A program made the translations under genes and the position numbers. The notes under the pieces were generated by a model. That model was given only the letters and a program-made list of their open reading frames with translations. It searched no databases and was not told the DNA's origin. DNA of 38,514 nt from Arenibacter hampyeongensis. Its GTDB lineage: Bacteria > Bacteroidota > Bacteroidia > Flavobacteriales > Flavobacteriaceae. Position 1 is the first letter of the stretch, and every line of letters starts with the position of its first letter. Location of the stretch: contig NZ_PIOB01000018.1 in NCBI RefSeq assembly GCF_002909255.1, forward strand, positions 1-38,514, given 5' to 3'. Positions 7,759 through 16,460 of the stretch are shown in pieces.

Positions 7759-9738
7759 TTAATAGTCTAATATCGTTTTATCAAGATTAACGAGTTCATC
7801 GTCATTTAGTTCCTGAATTGATTTATTTATAAAAAGGTCATTTAATATTTGAGTGGACAGTATGGCCGTTAAAGCCATGTTGTCTATTTCGGAAACCTGA
7901 TTTTTGGTTTTCATTTTGGTGAGCAATTGACCTACGTAGTCGGGATTAAAGATTCCGGCTTGTTTAATATCAGTTTCAGACAACATTTCCTTTAGATATA
8001 TGGGTAAGCTATCCGATGTAAAAGAACTTCTTATAGGAGCTCTGTATGCCTGCTTGGGTCTATTTAAAATTTCATCAGGCAATTTACCCTTCATTAATCT
8101 TTTTAGAAGATATTTTTCGTTTAGCCCATTCAACTTTAAATCGGGGTGTAGGCTCATACAAAATTCTATTACCCTGTGGTCCAAAAAAGGGTACCTCCCT
8201 TCTATGGAATTCGCCATTCCCATACGGTCCCCTTGTGAGGACAAAAGGTAACCGGACATAAATATGTTCAATTCTATCCATTGCGCCTTGGCCAAAGAAT
8301 CTAGGCCATTAAGTTTATGTCCGAGTTTTTGTTCAATACTGTTTATTGGATTATAGTCGCCAATGGCATCCCGGTATTCTTTGGTTAAATAGTTATTGAT
8401 TCGTGAAGTATTGTTCCATCTTAGTAGGTGGGAATAAATTGGTGATGAAGTTTCACTTAATTTGTATCCAAAGAACATTTTTAGAACATTGTTGTTGGCA
8501 TTATGCATCTGCGGCAAATAAGGATATAATTTTTTGAGCAAGAGCGGACGGTATTTAGATGTCGGGTCCTTGGACCAAAACCGCCTTATCTTGGTTTCCT
8601 TGAAAATATTGTATCCGCCTAAAAGTTCGTCGGCTCCCTCACCGGTAATAACAACTTTTATGTTTTGATCACGTACACTCTTGGCCAATAGGCTCATTGG
8701 AGCGGGAGCAGTTCTTAACAAAGGGGCCTCAGAGTGCCAAACAACGCTTTTAAAATTATCTGCAATATCACTTGGACTACACATTACACTGGAATGCTGT
8801 GTTTTGAAATAATCGGCAGCTATATTTTGATAGGATGATTCATCATAGTCCTTTTCCGTAAAACCAATAGAAAAAGTTTGAAGATTCTCAGGAGATATAT
8901 TTTTGATAAAGGAGGTGGTTACACTGGAATCCAGTCCACCACTAAGATAAGCTGCCACCTGAACGTCTGCCCTAAGCCTTAATTTCACTGCATCACTAAA
9001 AATAGTCTCAAAATCCTTTGCCGCATCATCAATGTTCGTGTACTTGTATTCGTTGGGTTTGTATAAGGGCAGTTGCCAATAGGTGGTGAGTTTTTTTGAG
9101 TGTTTATCTATAACCATATAACTTCCAGGGGGAACTTCATAAACACCTTCAAAGACGGTACCGGGAGATAAAGCGGTCCAAAATGTAAAGTATTCGGAAA
9201 TAGCTTTTGGTGAAAGTTTCGGTTCAAAACCGGGAAACTCCAACATACTTTTAATTTCAGAGGCAAATACCAAGGTTTCGTTCACCTCCGAATAGTAAAG
9301 TGGCCTAATACCAACTCTGTCCCTGGCCAAAAACAATTCTTGTTTATTTTTATCCCAAATGGCAATAGAAAATTGTCCATTTAATTTGTGGACAAATTCA
9401 GATCCATACTCTTCGTACAGATGAACAATAACTTCCGTATCACTGTGCGTTTTAAAGGAATGATTTTTTGTTAAAAGTTCCTCTCTCAGTTCAATATGGT
9501 TAAATATCTCACCGTTAAAAACAATCCACAAGGTTTCATCGCTATTGGAAATAGGCATAGTACCGCTGCTTAGATCCACAATGCTCAATCTTACACTTCC
9601 CAACCCAATGTTGTCTGATAAGTAAATACCACTTTGGTCCGGTCCCCTATGTTTGATTCTAGTAAGCATTCGCCTTAGAATGCTAGTCTGCTCTAGACTA
9701 TCTGTTTGAAAGTTATAGAAACCGGCGATACCGCACAT
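7759..9738 (-). CDS. asnB: asparagine synthase-type glutamine amidotransferase
   Basis: 659 residues. Cys2 (MCGIAGF) is the class II glutaminase nucleophile, followed by RGPDQSG (31-37), FNGEIFNH and THSDTEV. The synthetase half has the PP-loop AYLSGGLDSS (263-272), VVITGEGADELLGGY and the C-terminal SIEGRYPFLDHRVIE. The protein hydrolyses glutamine and channels ammonia to an adenylated carboxylate. Housekeeping AsnB makes asparagine; homologues in O-antigen and exosortase loci are thought to amidate hexuronic acids or other carboxyl groups. It lies between the ACP gene (27 bp upstream) and the NadE-like gene (21 bp downstream), which favours a specialised role in this operon. A second AsnB-type gene lies at 33670, and the two proteins are clearly different in sequence. 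Confidence 0.9.
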   Translation of the reverse strand: MCGIAGFYNFQTDSLEQTSILRRMLTRIKHRGPDQSGIYLSDNIGLGSVRLSIVDLSSGTMPISNSDETLWIVFNGEIFNHIELREELLTKNHSFKTHSDTEVIVHLYEEYGSEFVHKLNGQFSIAIWDKNKQELFLARDRVGIRPLYYSEVNETLVFASEIKSMLEFPGFEPKLSPKAISEYFTFWTALSPGTVFEGVYEVPPGSYMVIDKHSKKLTTYWQLPLYKPNEYKYTNIDDAAKDFETIFSDAVKLRLRADVQVAAYLSGGLDSSVTTSFIKNISPENLQTFSIGFTEKDYDESSYQNIAADYFKTQHSSVMCSPSDIADNFKSVVWHSEAPLLRTAPAPMSLLAKSVRDQNIKVVITGEGADELLGGYNIFKETKIRRFWSKDPTSKYRPLLLKKLYPYLPQMHNANNNVLKMFFGYKLSETSSPIYSHLLRWNNTSRINNYLTKEYRDAIGDYNPINSIEQKLGHKLNGLDSLAKAQWIELNIFMSGYLLSSQGDRMGMANSIEGRYPFLDHRVIEFCMSLHPDLKLNGLNEKYLLKRLMKGKLPDEILNRPKQAYRAPIRSSFTSDSLPIYLKEMLSETDIKQAGIFNPDYVGQLLTKMKTKNQVSEIDNMALTAILSTQILNDLFINKSIQELNDDELVNLDKTILDY

Positions 9739-9765
9739 ATCTATATATTAATTGTTAATTGAATA

Positions 9766-10014
9766 TTATAGTTTGCCTTCTATGAATTTTATAATACTGT
9801 TTACCGATTCAAAATTTTCCGGTAAAAGCTCATCGTCATTTACAACTACGTTAAATTCCTCCTTTAAAAATTCTATAAGAAACAATAATCCCATAGAATC
9901 CAATAGACCTGTTTCAAAAATTAAAGTGTCATCAGAAATAGTTTTATTATCCGATAGAGTAGCATTGATGATGTAATCTTTTATTTTACTTTTGGTTTCG
10001 ACTTGTGTTAACAT
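9766..10014 (-). CDS. acyl carrier protein
   Basis: 82 residues, acidic and predicted helical. The phosphopantetheine site is ETGLLDSMGLLFLIEF with Ser40 as the attachment residue, followed by LKEEFNVVVNDDELLPENF, the usual helix II-III pattern. This is not the housekeeping AcpP, whose motif is DSLDTVEL. It is a divergent carrier of the DltC / exosortase-associated kind, normally loaded by a dedicated AMP-ligase. It is the first gene of the minus-strand operon that continues with AsnB, the NadE-like enzyme and the ligase. A phosphopantetheinyl transferase is not encoded in the window and would come from the genome at large. It should act in the cytoplasm, handing an acyl group to one of the nearby GNAT/FemAB proteins (inference). 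Confidence 0.9.
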   Translation of the reverse strand: MLTQVETKSKIKDYIINATLSDNKTISDDTLIFETGLLDSMGLLFLIEFLKEEFNVVVNDDELLPENFESVNSIIKFIEGKL

Positions 10015-10432
10015 CGTTATAAATAATTTGGATTAATACTGATTTATCTTCTTTCAGGGGATAAACATAATTTTAATTTTCAAACTAGAATAATATAACC
10101 TTTATAAATCGCCAAAAGGCAAAATACAACTGGTTAAATGGATTTTTCAAAAGGAGGGTCTTTTTTGATTGGTGGTCTATAGCACAAGAGGATAGATAAA
10201 GTTTAAATCCAATTAATCCAATGTAGGAAATTACATAGATATTAGATTAAATTACATAATTCAATCTAAAACATTGACTCCATTACGTGCAAATAATTGC
10301 CTATTATCTCGAGAGCTCAATCAAAAATAACTATTTAACGTTTATAATTGTGTTTTTAACTACAAAAAAATAAACAAAGAGAACTAATCTGTTTCTTTGA
10401 TGTTCAGAATAAATCTAATTGTAATTTTGTTA
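10015..10432. other. divergent intergenic region, likely promoters
   Basis: This 418-bp AT-rich region separates the start of the ACP operon (leftward) from the GT4-aminotransferase-PGT operon (rightward), so promoters for both should lie here. I see no intact gene, RNA gene, long hairpin or repeat. No convincing pair of Bacteroidota promoter boxes (TTG and TAnnTTTG at the right spacing) could be picked out by eye on either strand. Confidence 0.5.
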
Positions 10433-11521
10433 ATGAACAAAAAAATCAGTATTTGTTTGGTTGGTAGTGAAGATGCCCATAAAAGGATTGGCTTGGCCCA
10501 GTGCCTAATACGGAATAATTTTGATGTCACCATTTTGGGTACCAAGGATTATGATTACCCGGAGGGTATTAAATATATAGGTTATAAATTAAATAGAAAA
10601 TTCAATCCAATATCCGATTTTAAGACGGTGCTGGAGTATAGAAGAATTCTTAAGATACATAAGTTTGATATTGTCCAAACATTTGATACCAAGCCGGCTT
10701 TTATTCTTCCCTATGCAACATTTGGACTCAAAACCAAAGTAATTAGAACCATTACGGGTATGGGAACTATATTTATGTCCAATGATCTGAAATTCAAGAT
10801 ATATAGAATTTTCTATATTACGTTGCACTTTTTAATTAGAAAGAGGGTTTATCACACCACTTTTCAAAATGAGGATGATAGAAAATACTTCGTTGATAAT
10901 AAATTGGTGAACCATTCCAATAGCTCGTTGATTTATGGAAGCGGTATAGATCTTTCCAATTTAATAAATATGACAAAAAATAAAACCTCCAATTTCACCT
11001 TTATATGTGTTTCTAGATTGGTTTATGAAAAGGGGATAATTAATTATTTGGAAGCGGCACAAATATGTAAAGACAATGATTATGAGTATAAATTTTTATT
11101 GGTTGGACCATTGGAAGAGGCATCTAAACGATTAAATTTACAGATTGTTGAGAAATATAGTAATGTTGTAGATTGGTTGGGGCCTAGGAAGGATGTTCAA
11201 GAATTAATGCTCAACTCGGATGCATTTGTTCTTCCTACTTTTAGGGAAGGTTTCTCCAGAGTATTGTTGGAAGCTTCTGCATTAGGTTTGCCCAGTATTA
11301 CTACAAATGTCCCTGGTACAAATGCAATAGTGAGACATTTACAGGAAGGCCTTCATGTTGAAGTGGAGAATTCCGATGACTTGGCCAATGGGATGGTTAA
11401 ATTGGCCGAGGATAGACAATTGGCTGAACAGTTAGGAAATAATGCTAGATTACATGTAGAACAATTTAGTTTAAGCGTTATTAGTGGTGAGTATATAGAT
11501 TTATATAAAAAAGCAATATAA
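10433..11521 (+). CDS. GT4-family glycosyltransferase
   Basis: About 362 residues from ATG at 10433 (MNKKISICLVGSED). Starts at 10397 (TTG) or 10400 (ATG) would add a short hydrophobic leader that does not fit the family. The N-terminal Rossmann domain has KFDIVQTFDTKPAFI and TITGMGTIF. The C-terminal domain has FICVSRLVYEKGIINYLEAA, the sugar-nucleotide contact region, and the EX7E motif in LPTFREGFSRVLLEASALG. GT4 enzymes are retaining and cytoplasmic; this one resembles the PglA/WcfI type that adds the second sugar to an undecaprenyl-linked amino sugar. It is the first gene of a three-gene plus-strand operon, 9 bp before the aminotransferase, consistent with acting right after the PGT encoded third. 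Donor sugar unknown. Confidence 0.88.
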   Translation: MNKKISICLVGSEDAHKRIGLAQCLIRNNFDVTILGTKDYDYPEGIKYIGYKLNRKFNPISDFKTVLEYRRILKIHKFDIVQTFDTKPAFILPYATFGLKTKVIRTITGMGTIFMSNDLKFKIYRIFYITLHFLIRKRVYHTTFQNEDDRKYFVDNKLVNHSNSSLIYGSGIDLSNLINMTKNKTSNFTFICVSRLVYEKGIINYLEAAQICKDNDYEYKFLLVGPLEEASKRLNLQIVEKYSNVVDWLGPRKDVQELMLNSDAFVLPTFREGFSRVLLEASALGLPSITTNVPGTNAIVRHLQEGLHVEVENSDDLANGMVKLAEDRQLAEQLGNNARLHVEQFSLSVISGEYIDLYKKAI

Positions 11522-11530
11522 GAAAGCGAT

Positions 11531-12754
11531 ATGAAAATTCCATTTTCCCCACCTTTTATTAATGATTCAGTTAAGAACGAAGTAATGGATTCTCTTGAAT
11601 CGGGATGGATCACGACTGGGCCCAAAGTAAAGAAATTAGAAAGCCAGATAGCTGAGTTAACCAAAGCTCCACAGGTTCTTTGTGTTAATTCCTGGACTTC
11701 TGGTGCTATGTTAATGCTAAAATGGTTCGGGGTAAAACCGGATGATGAGATAATAATACCTGCATATACCTATTCGGCTACAGCTTTGGCGGTGATTCAT
11801 GCTCATGCCAAACCTATTATGGTGGACGTTTCTGAAGATTTTAATATATCATTGGATGCTATTGAAAAAGCTATAACCAATAAAACAAAGGTAATCTTTC
11901 CTGTGGATATTGCCGGATGGCCATGTGACTATAAGGAAATAAATGAATTGGTTCTGAGTAAACAGAATTTATTTGAAGCCAACAATGAGATTCAGGAAAA
12001 GTTAGGACGAATTCTAGTTATATCGGACGCAGCGCACTCTATAGGTGCGAAATATGAAAGTCTACAAACCGGAGTTTTAACCGATGTAACCATTTTTTCT
12101 TTACATGCTGTAAAGAATGTTACCACAGCTGAAGGAGGGGCCATATGTTTAAATTTGCCACTACCTTTCAATAATGATGAGTTATATAATACTTTAAGAT
12201 GTTACTCTTTGAACGGACAAACAAAGGATGCCTTTACCAAGAGTAAGGCCGGGGCATGGAGCTATGACATTATTTATCCAGGATTAAAAATTAATATGCC
12301 CGATGTATTGGCTGCTATTGGGATAGGACAAATGGAAAGTTATATTAGTTCAGCACTACCTGAAAGAGTAAGAATTTTTGAAGAGTATAATTCACATTTC
12401 TCTGAAAAAGATTGGGCTATTCTTCCTCCTTATAAATCCAATAAAAAACAATCTTCCTGCCATATTTATGCACTTCGAATCGAAGGGGCCAATGAAGATC
12501 AACGCGACCAGATCATCACAATGATTTCTAATTTTGATGTGGCTGTAAACGTACATTTTAAACCCTTGCCATTACTTTCGTTATTCAAGGAGATGGGATA
12601 TTTAATAGCGGATTTCCCAAATGCCTATAACCAATATGCCAATGAAATATCTTTACCAATATACCCACAATTATCGACTAAGGAAATTGCCTATATTATT
12701 AAAGCTGTTTGCGAATCCGTAGAAAAGGTGCTTTATGCTCAAGAGAAGCTTTGA
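11531..12754 (+). CDS. DegT/DnrJ/EryC1/StrS sugar aminotransferase
   Basis: 407 residues. The fold is the PLP-dependent DegT family: SGWITTGPKVKKLE at 24-37, NSWTSGAMLML for the phosphate-binding region, IPAYTYSATALAVIHA, Asp166 in ISDAAHSIGA, and the Schiff-base lysine Lys195 in FSLHAVKNVTTAEGGA. It should transfer an amino group from glutamate to a nucleotide-linked keto-sugar, giving a 3- or 4-amino sugar. The partner dehydratase making the keto sugar is not in the window. It sits between the GT4 gene (9 bp) and the PGT gene, which it overlaps by 20 bp, so the three are translated together. The amino group it makes is the obvious substrate for the formyltransferase or GNATs of the locus (inference). 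Confidence 0.9.
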   Translation: MKIPFSPPFINDSVKNEVMDSLESGWITTGPKVKKLESQIAELTKAPQVLCVNSWTSGAMLMLKWFGVKPDDEIIIPAYTYSATALAVIHAHAKPIMVDVSEDFNISLDAIEKAITNKTKVIFPVDIAGWPCDYKEINELVLSKQNLFEANNEIQEKLGRILVISDAAHSIGAKYESLQTGVLTDVTIFSLHAVKNVTTAEGGAICLNLPLPFNNDELYNTLRCYSLNGQTKDAFTKSKAGAWSYDIIYPGLKINMPDVLAAIGIGQMESYISSALPERVRIFEEYNSHFSEKDWAILPPYKSNKKQSSCHIYALRIEGANEDQRDQIITMISNFDVAVNVHFKPLPLLSLFKEMGYLIADFPNAYNQYANEISLPIYPQLSTKEIAYIIKAVCESVEKVLYAQEKL

Positions 12755-13346
12755 TATTATAAGTTCAGGTCTAGGTCTATTGTTTATTTCGCCTATATTG
12801 ATTATTGTCTCGGGGGCGATTGCATTGTCTTCAAAGGGTGGGATATTTTATAAGCAGAGTAGGGTAGGGCTCCATGGTGCAAACTTTAATATTCTAAAAT
12901 TTAGAACTATGTACACTGGTTCGGACAGGAATGGTTTATTAACAGTAGGAGATCGAGACCCCAGGGTTACTCCAATAGGCTATTATCTCCGGAAATATAA
13001 ATTGGATGAATTACCACAATTGATTAATGTTCTTATTGGCAGTATGAGCTTGGTGGGGCCAAGACCGGAAGTTTCCAAATATGTGAATTTGTATTCCACT
13101 GAGGATAGAATTGTTCTTTCCATTAAACCAGGAATTACGGATTACGCTTCTATTTTTTTTAGAAATGAGAATGAAATATTGAAATTGGCCAGTGATCCTG
13201 AAAAGAAATATATTGAGGAAGTGATGCCAAGAAAACTGGAACTTAACAAAAAGTATATTGAAGAAAAGGGAATGTTGACAGATTTGAAAATTTTATTTTT
13301 AACTTTTAAATCTATTTTAAATAAAAATGATAAAGTGGCCATGTAA
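12735..13346 (+). CDS. initiating sugar phosphate transferase (small monotopic PGT, PglC-like)
   Basis: 203 residues. It has an N-terminal membrane-inserted hydrophobic helix (FDIISSGLGLLFISPILIIV), then FYKQSRVGLHGANFNILKFR with KFRTM at 55-59, the catalytic Asp-Glu pair in KLDELPQLINVL (91-92) and SMSLVGPRPE. This is the catalytic core of the polyprenyl-phosphate sugar-1-phosphate transferases, in the short form without the extra N-terminal helices of WbaP/WcaJ. It moves a sugar-1-phosphate from UDP-sugar to undecaprenyl phosphate at the inner membrane and so starts repeat-unit synthesis. The start overlaps the aminotransferase by 20 bp, suggesting coupled translation. A second enzyme of this class is at 15716-16348, so the locus has two possible initiators. 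Confidence 0.92.
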   Translation: MLKRSFDIISSGLGLLFISPILIIVSGAIALSSKGGIFYKQSRVGLHGANFNILKFRTMYTGSDRNGLLTVGDRDPRVTPIGYYLRKYKLDELPQLINVLIGSMSLVGPRPEVSKYVNLYSTEDRIVLSIKPGITDYASIFFRNENEILKLASDPEKKYIEEVMPRKLELNKKYIEEKGMLTDLKILFLTFKSILNKNDKVAM

Positions 13347-13368
13347 ATGCGTTCATTTAGAGACCATT

Positions 13369-13411
13369 AAAAAAATGTGAAACCAAGCAAATCTAGTTTC
13401 ACATTTTTTTT
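13369..13411. terminator. bidirectional intrinsic terminator
   Basis: TGTGAAAC (13376-13383) pairs with GTTTCACA (13396-13403); the stem is flanked by a run of A on the left and a run of T on the right, so it can stop transcription from either side. It lies between the end of the plus-strand PGT gene (13346) and the 3' end of the minus-strand aminotransferase (13684), just where converging operons need it. Confidence 0.8.
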
Positions 13412-13683
13412 AACCAAGGATTGATAAACTAAGGCAAAAATAATTCTTTCATTTTCACCTAAGTAAAAATCATAAGTGGTGCCATACGACTTAAAGGATT
13501 GCCTTTTTCATGTAATATTATGCCCAAATTTTTTAGTATGATAGTATTCAAGGCATCCTGGAAATATTAAATTGATCGTATAAATTTTCTTTATTTGATG
13601 TAGGTGCATTTCTAATTTGGAAATAATTGTGACCTACCCTAAAGATGATGTAAAAGGTTAGAGCTGTGCAATAACACTGTTAA

Positions 13684-14829
13684 TTAAGCAAATTTTAGAA
13701 CTCTTTGGGTTTTTGATATAATTATAGAAATAATTCGTTCCAAATCATCAACATCTAGATTGGAACCACTTGGCAAGCACAATCCTCTAGTGTAAATGTC
13801 CTCTGCAGTACCATCTATGTAACTTGGGAATTTCTGGAATACAGGTTGAAGGTGTAAAGGTTTCCACAGTGGTCTGGATTCAATATTATCGGCTTCCAAA
13901 GCTAGGCGAATCTCCTCCCTAAGTTTATAGGAAGATGTTAAAATACATGTTAGCCATCTGTTGGAGAAGTGGCCTCTGGGCTCATCTAGAAATTCAATCT
14001 GAGGAATATTTTCCAGCCGGCTTCTGTAGTATTCATATATGGCGCGCCTAGATTTAATTCTCTTGTTCAATACTTCCATTTGTCCCCTACCAATGCCAGC
14101 TAAAATATTACTCATTCTATAATTATAGCCAATTTCGGAATGTTGATAATAAGGTGTGTTGTCCTTGGCCTGGGTGGATAAATAAACAGCCCTTTTCAAT
14201 AATTCCATATTTTTGGTAACCAAGGCCCCACCGGCAGAAGTAGTAATTATTTTATTGCCGTTGAAGGACAGTACTCCTATATCTCCGAAGCTACTGCATT
14301 GGACACCATTATAGTTACTGCCTAATGCTTCTGCGCTATCTTCAATAATTGGGATTTGATAACGGTCGGCAATTTTTCTAATTTCATTTACCTTATAGGG
14401 CATGCCGTAGAGGTGAACTGCTACTATCGCTTTGGGCTTTTTGCCCATCGTCATTCTGTCTAATATAGCTTTTTCCAGATGGAAAGGTGATAGGTTCCAA
14501 GTGTCCTTTTCACTATCCACAAAGATTGGGGTAGCGCCAAGGTATTGTATGGGATTGGCTGAGGCTGCAAATGTCAAGGTTTGACATATTACTTCATCAT
14601 CCTTGGAAATTCCGAGAAGTATTAGAGCTAAATGTAGGGCAGCAGTTCCCGAATTTAAAACCGTGACATTAACTCCCTCCCCGACGAACTTACCAATTGA
14701 ACTTTCAAAAACATCAATATTATTTCCTACAGGAGCAATCCAATTCTTGTCAAAGGCTTGAGCAATATATTTTTGCTCCGACCCGCACATATGTGGGGGG
14801 GAAAGATATATTTTATTAGGGGGATTCAA
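13684..14829 (-). CDS. DegT-family sugar 4-aminotransferase (PglE-like)
   Basis: 381 residues from TTG at 14829. No ATG lies upstream before an in-frame stop, and starting at the first ATG (14790) would delete the conserved KIYLSPPHM segment. Features are KIYLSPPHMCGSEQKYI, NWIAPVGNNIDVFE, LNSGTAALHLAL, Asp164 in IIEDSAEALGS and the PLP lysine Lys193 in LSFNGNKIITTSAGG. The pattern is that of the PglE / bacillosamine-type 4-aminotransferases, which convert UDP-4-keto-6-deoxy-GlcNAc to the 4-amino sugar. Normally a PglD-type acetyltransferase gene lies next to it; here that position holds a dead IS200 element. A run of seven C (minus strand; 14795-14801) falls at codons 10-12, just after the start, and could slip. 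It is last in a minus-strand set with the PGT and GT4 upstream. Confidence 0.88.
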   Translation of the reverse strand: MNPPNKIYLSPPHMCGSEQKYIAQAFDKNWIAPVGNNIDVFESSIGKFVGEGVNVTVLNSGTAALHLALILLGISKDDEVICQTLTFAASANPIQYLGATPIFVDSEKDTWNLSPFHLEKAILDRMTMGKKPKAIVAVHLYGMPYKVNEIRKIADRYQIPIIEDSAEALGSNYNGVQCSSFGDIGVLSFNGNKIITTSAGGALVTKNMELLKRAVYLSTQAKDNTPYYQHSEIGYNYRMSNILAGIGRGQMEVLNKRIKSRRAIYEYYRSRLENIPQIEFLDEPRGHFSNRWLTCILTSSYKLREEIRLALEADNIESRPLWKPLHLQPVFQKFPSYIDGTAEDIYTRGLCLPSGSNLDVDDLERIISIIISKTQRVLKFA

Positions 14830-14984
14830 TATCGCTTATTTTAAAGTCCGAACTAATTTTAATGATTAATAAAATATTACTTGAATGTTAGGGCAAAGGT
14901 AACCTAATTTATTTTACCCATTCCTGTAGTTAATAGGATAATCGTTGTAATAACGATTTTTTCGTTAAGTTTATTGGTCTCAGG

Positions 14985-15550
14985 TTAGGGTTTAAAACCC
15001 TGCAATTTATTGCAGCACTTTAGTACTGCGCAAAAATACATGTTTTAGGGGTATGGGCCATAAATTGAGAAAGGGATCGCATACCGTGAGCAGATTGACT
15101 TGTCATCTAGGTTTGTGTTACCAAGTATAGATACAAGGTATTAATTGGAGATGTACAGAAACGTTGTCGTGAGCTTCTCATACAAATATGTGAAGCCGAG
15201 GGCATCGAGATTATGAAAGGTGTGGTGAGCTCGGACAATGTCCATATGCATGTTGAGTTTGCCCCTAGGATGAATGTAAGTTCGATGGTCAAGTAATTGA
15301 AAGGTAGGACATCGAGAAAGCTTCAACAGGAGTTTCCCATTTAAAGGAACGCTGTTGGGGGCAATATTTTTGGGCGAGTGGTTATGGAGTCTGGAGTACG
15401 GGCAATGTTACTGATTAGATGGTCAATGACTATATGAAGCATCATCGCCGAGACGGTTCGGATAATTCCAATTTTATATTGGAATAGTCTCAGGGACTTT
15501 CAGTCCCTTGTAAAAAAAACCTCTGCACTTTCAGTGCAGAGTGGTTTAGT
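14985..15550 (+). mobile_element. degenerate IS200/IS605-type insertion sequence
   Basis: The element contains a broken Y1 transposase gene (15053-15487) flanked by imperfect-palindrome hairpins, as expected for IS200/IS605 elements that move as single-stranded DNA. On the left are AGGGTTT/AAACCCT around 14987-15001 and CTGCAA/TTGCAG at 15000-15015. On the right are AGGGACT/AGTCCCT (15492-15508) and CTCTGCAC/GTGCAGAG (15521-15541), the latter inside AAACC...GGTTT. The ends given are approximate. It lies between the PGT gene (15716-16348) and the aminotransferase gene (13684-14829), both on the minus strand. Confidence 0.72.
15053..15487 (+). pseudogene. tnpA: tnpA (IS200/IS605 Y1 transposase), inactivated
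   Basis: Reading through three frames recovers a typical IS200 TnpA of about 145 residues. It starts MGHKLRKGSHTVSRLTCHL, then TKYRYKVLIGDVQKRCRELL, ICEAEGIEIMKGVVSSDNVH followed by MHVEFAP (the HUH metal-binding pair His-Met-His), RTSRKLQQEFP, ERCWGQYFWASGYG and a final MVNDYMKHH helix with the likely catalytic tyrosine. At least four lesions disable it: an extra base near 15109, an in-frame TAA at 15294-15296, a missing base near 15341, and TAG at 15416-15418. It can neither move itself nor help others. Confidence 0.85.
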
Positions 15551-15715
15551 ATACTAAATCTATAGAGAATATTCAGGATTTTACGTTAGTGTATATGATA
15601 AATAATATAAAACATTCCCAAGTATGTTAGAGGTTAAAAGCGTTTTGGTGCGGTGACCATCAGTAGTTGTAGGGTAGATACTTTATATTGTGTATTTGCC
15701 AGTAGTAAATCTGAA

Positions 15716-16348
15716 TTATTGATAGTCTCTTTTATTTTGAATGGCCTTACTACCTTTAAATTTCTCCATGGTTTCTGAAATACTTGCAGAGACGCCTTTG
15801 GCGCCAAAGACTATTTTGGCTGTTTTAAGGAATATAATCAAATCGGTTTTTAAACTTAGATTTTTTACATACCAAATATCATATTCAAATTTTTCTTCCC
15901 AACTAATACTATTTCGTCCGTTTACCTGCGCCCATCCTGTAATTCCTGGTCTAACGTTATGGCGTTGGGCCTGTAAATCATTATAGAGCGGTAAATATTC
16001 TATTAATAGTGGCCTTGGCCCAACGATAGACATCTCACCTTTTAATACATTTATTAACTGCAATAGCTCGTCCAAAGAAGCCTTGCGCATTATTGCACCA
16101 ATTTTGGTGATACGCTGCGTATCTGGCAAAAGATCTCCAATGGTGTCCCTCCGGTCGTTCATGGTGCGAAATTTCAGAATAGTAAAAATTTGGCCATTCT
16201 TGCCCGGTCTCTTTTGTAAAAAAAATGGTTTGCCATTGGTGCTAATGGCCAGAAAAATGATAAATAATACAATCAAAGGGCTAAAGACAACCAATATTAT
16301 TAGGGAAATTATAATATCAAAAATTCGTTTAAAGAAAATTGCGTACAT
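15716..16348 (-). CDS. initiating sugar phosphate transferase (PglC-like), second copy
   Basis: 210 residues. One N-terminal membrane helix (FDIIISLIILVVFSPLIVLF) is followed by FLQKRPGKNGQIFTILKFR and RTM (KFRTM at 59-63), the catalytic Asp93-Glu94 in SLDELLQLINVLKG, MSIVGPRPL and RPGITGWAQVNGRNSISWEE. The C-terminal block WAQVNGRN...WYVKN is complete, as in PglC and WecP-like enzymes. It would transfer a sugar-1-phosphate (often di-N-acetylbacillosamine or a related amino sugar) to undecaprenyl phosphate. It differs from the PGT at 12735 (the catalytic motif is SLDELLQ here and KLDELPQ there), so the two probably use different sugars or serve different glycans (inference). It follows the GT4 gene by 112 bp. 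Confidence 0.92.
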   Translation of the reverse strand: MYAIFFKRIFDIIISLIILVVFSPLIVLFIIFLAISTNGKPFFLQKRPGKNGQIFTILKFRTMNDRRDTIGDLLPDTQRITKIGAIMRKASLDELLQLINVLKGEMSIVGPRPLLIEYLPLYNDLQAQRHNVRPGITGWAQVNGRNSISWEEKFEYDIWYVKNLSLKTDLIIFLKTAKIVFGAKGVSASISETMEKFKGSKAIQNKRDYQ

Positions 16349-16460
16349 TTTTTAAATATTGATGATGAAGGGCAAAATTAACACTGTTTGGTCCTATAAT
16401 AGATTATTTTATTCGGTAAAGTTTAATAAAATATTGAATTTTGACAATCCGTTCAAATAA

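Noticed and set aside
8000..8281. Short overlapping frames on both strands within the AsnB gene
   Set aside because: They are shadows of the AsnB frame, without motifs or plausible starts.
10397..10432. Upstream TTG/ATG starts for the first GT4 gene
   Set aside because: They would add a short hydrophobic leader before the conserved MNKKISICLVG opening, unlike other cytoplasmic GT4 proteins.
14940..14962. Terminator-like hairpin (AATCGTT/AACGATT followed by T residues)
   Set aside because: The stem is short and there is no plus-strand gene ending before it; on the minus strand it lies upstream of the PglE-like gene, where a terminator makes little sense.
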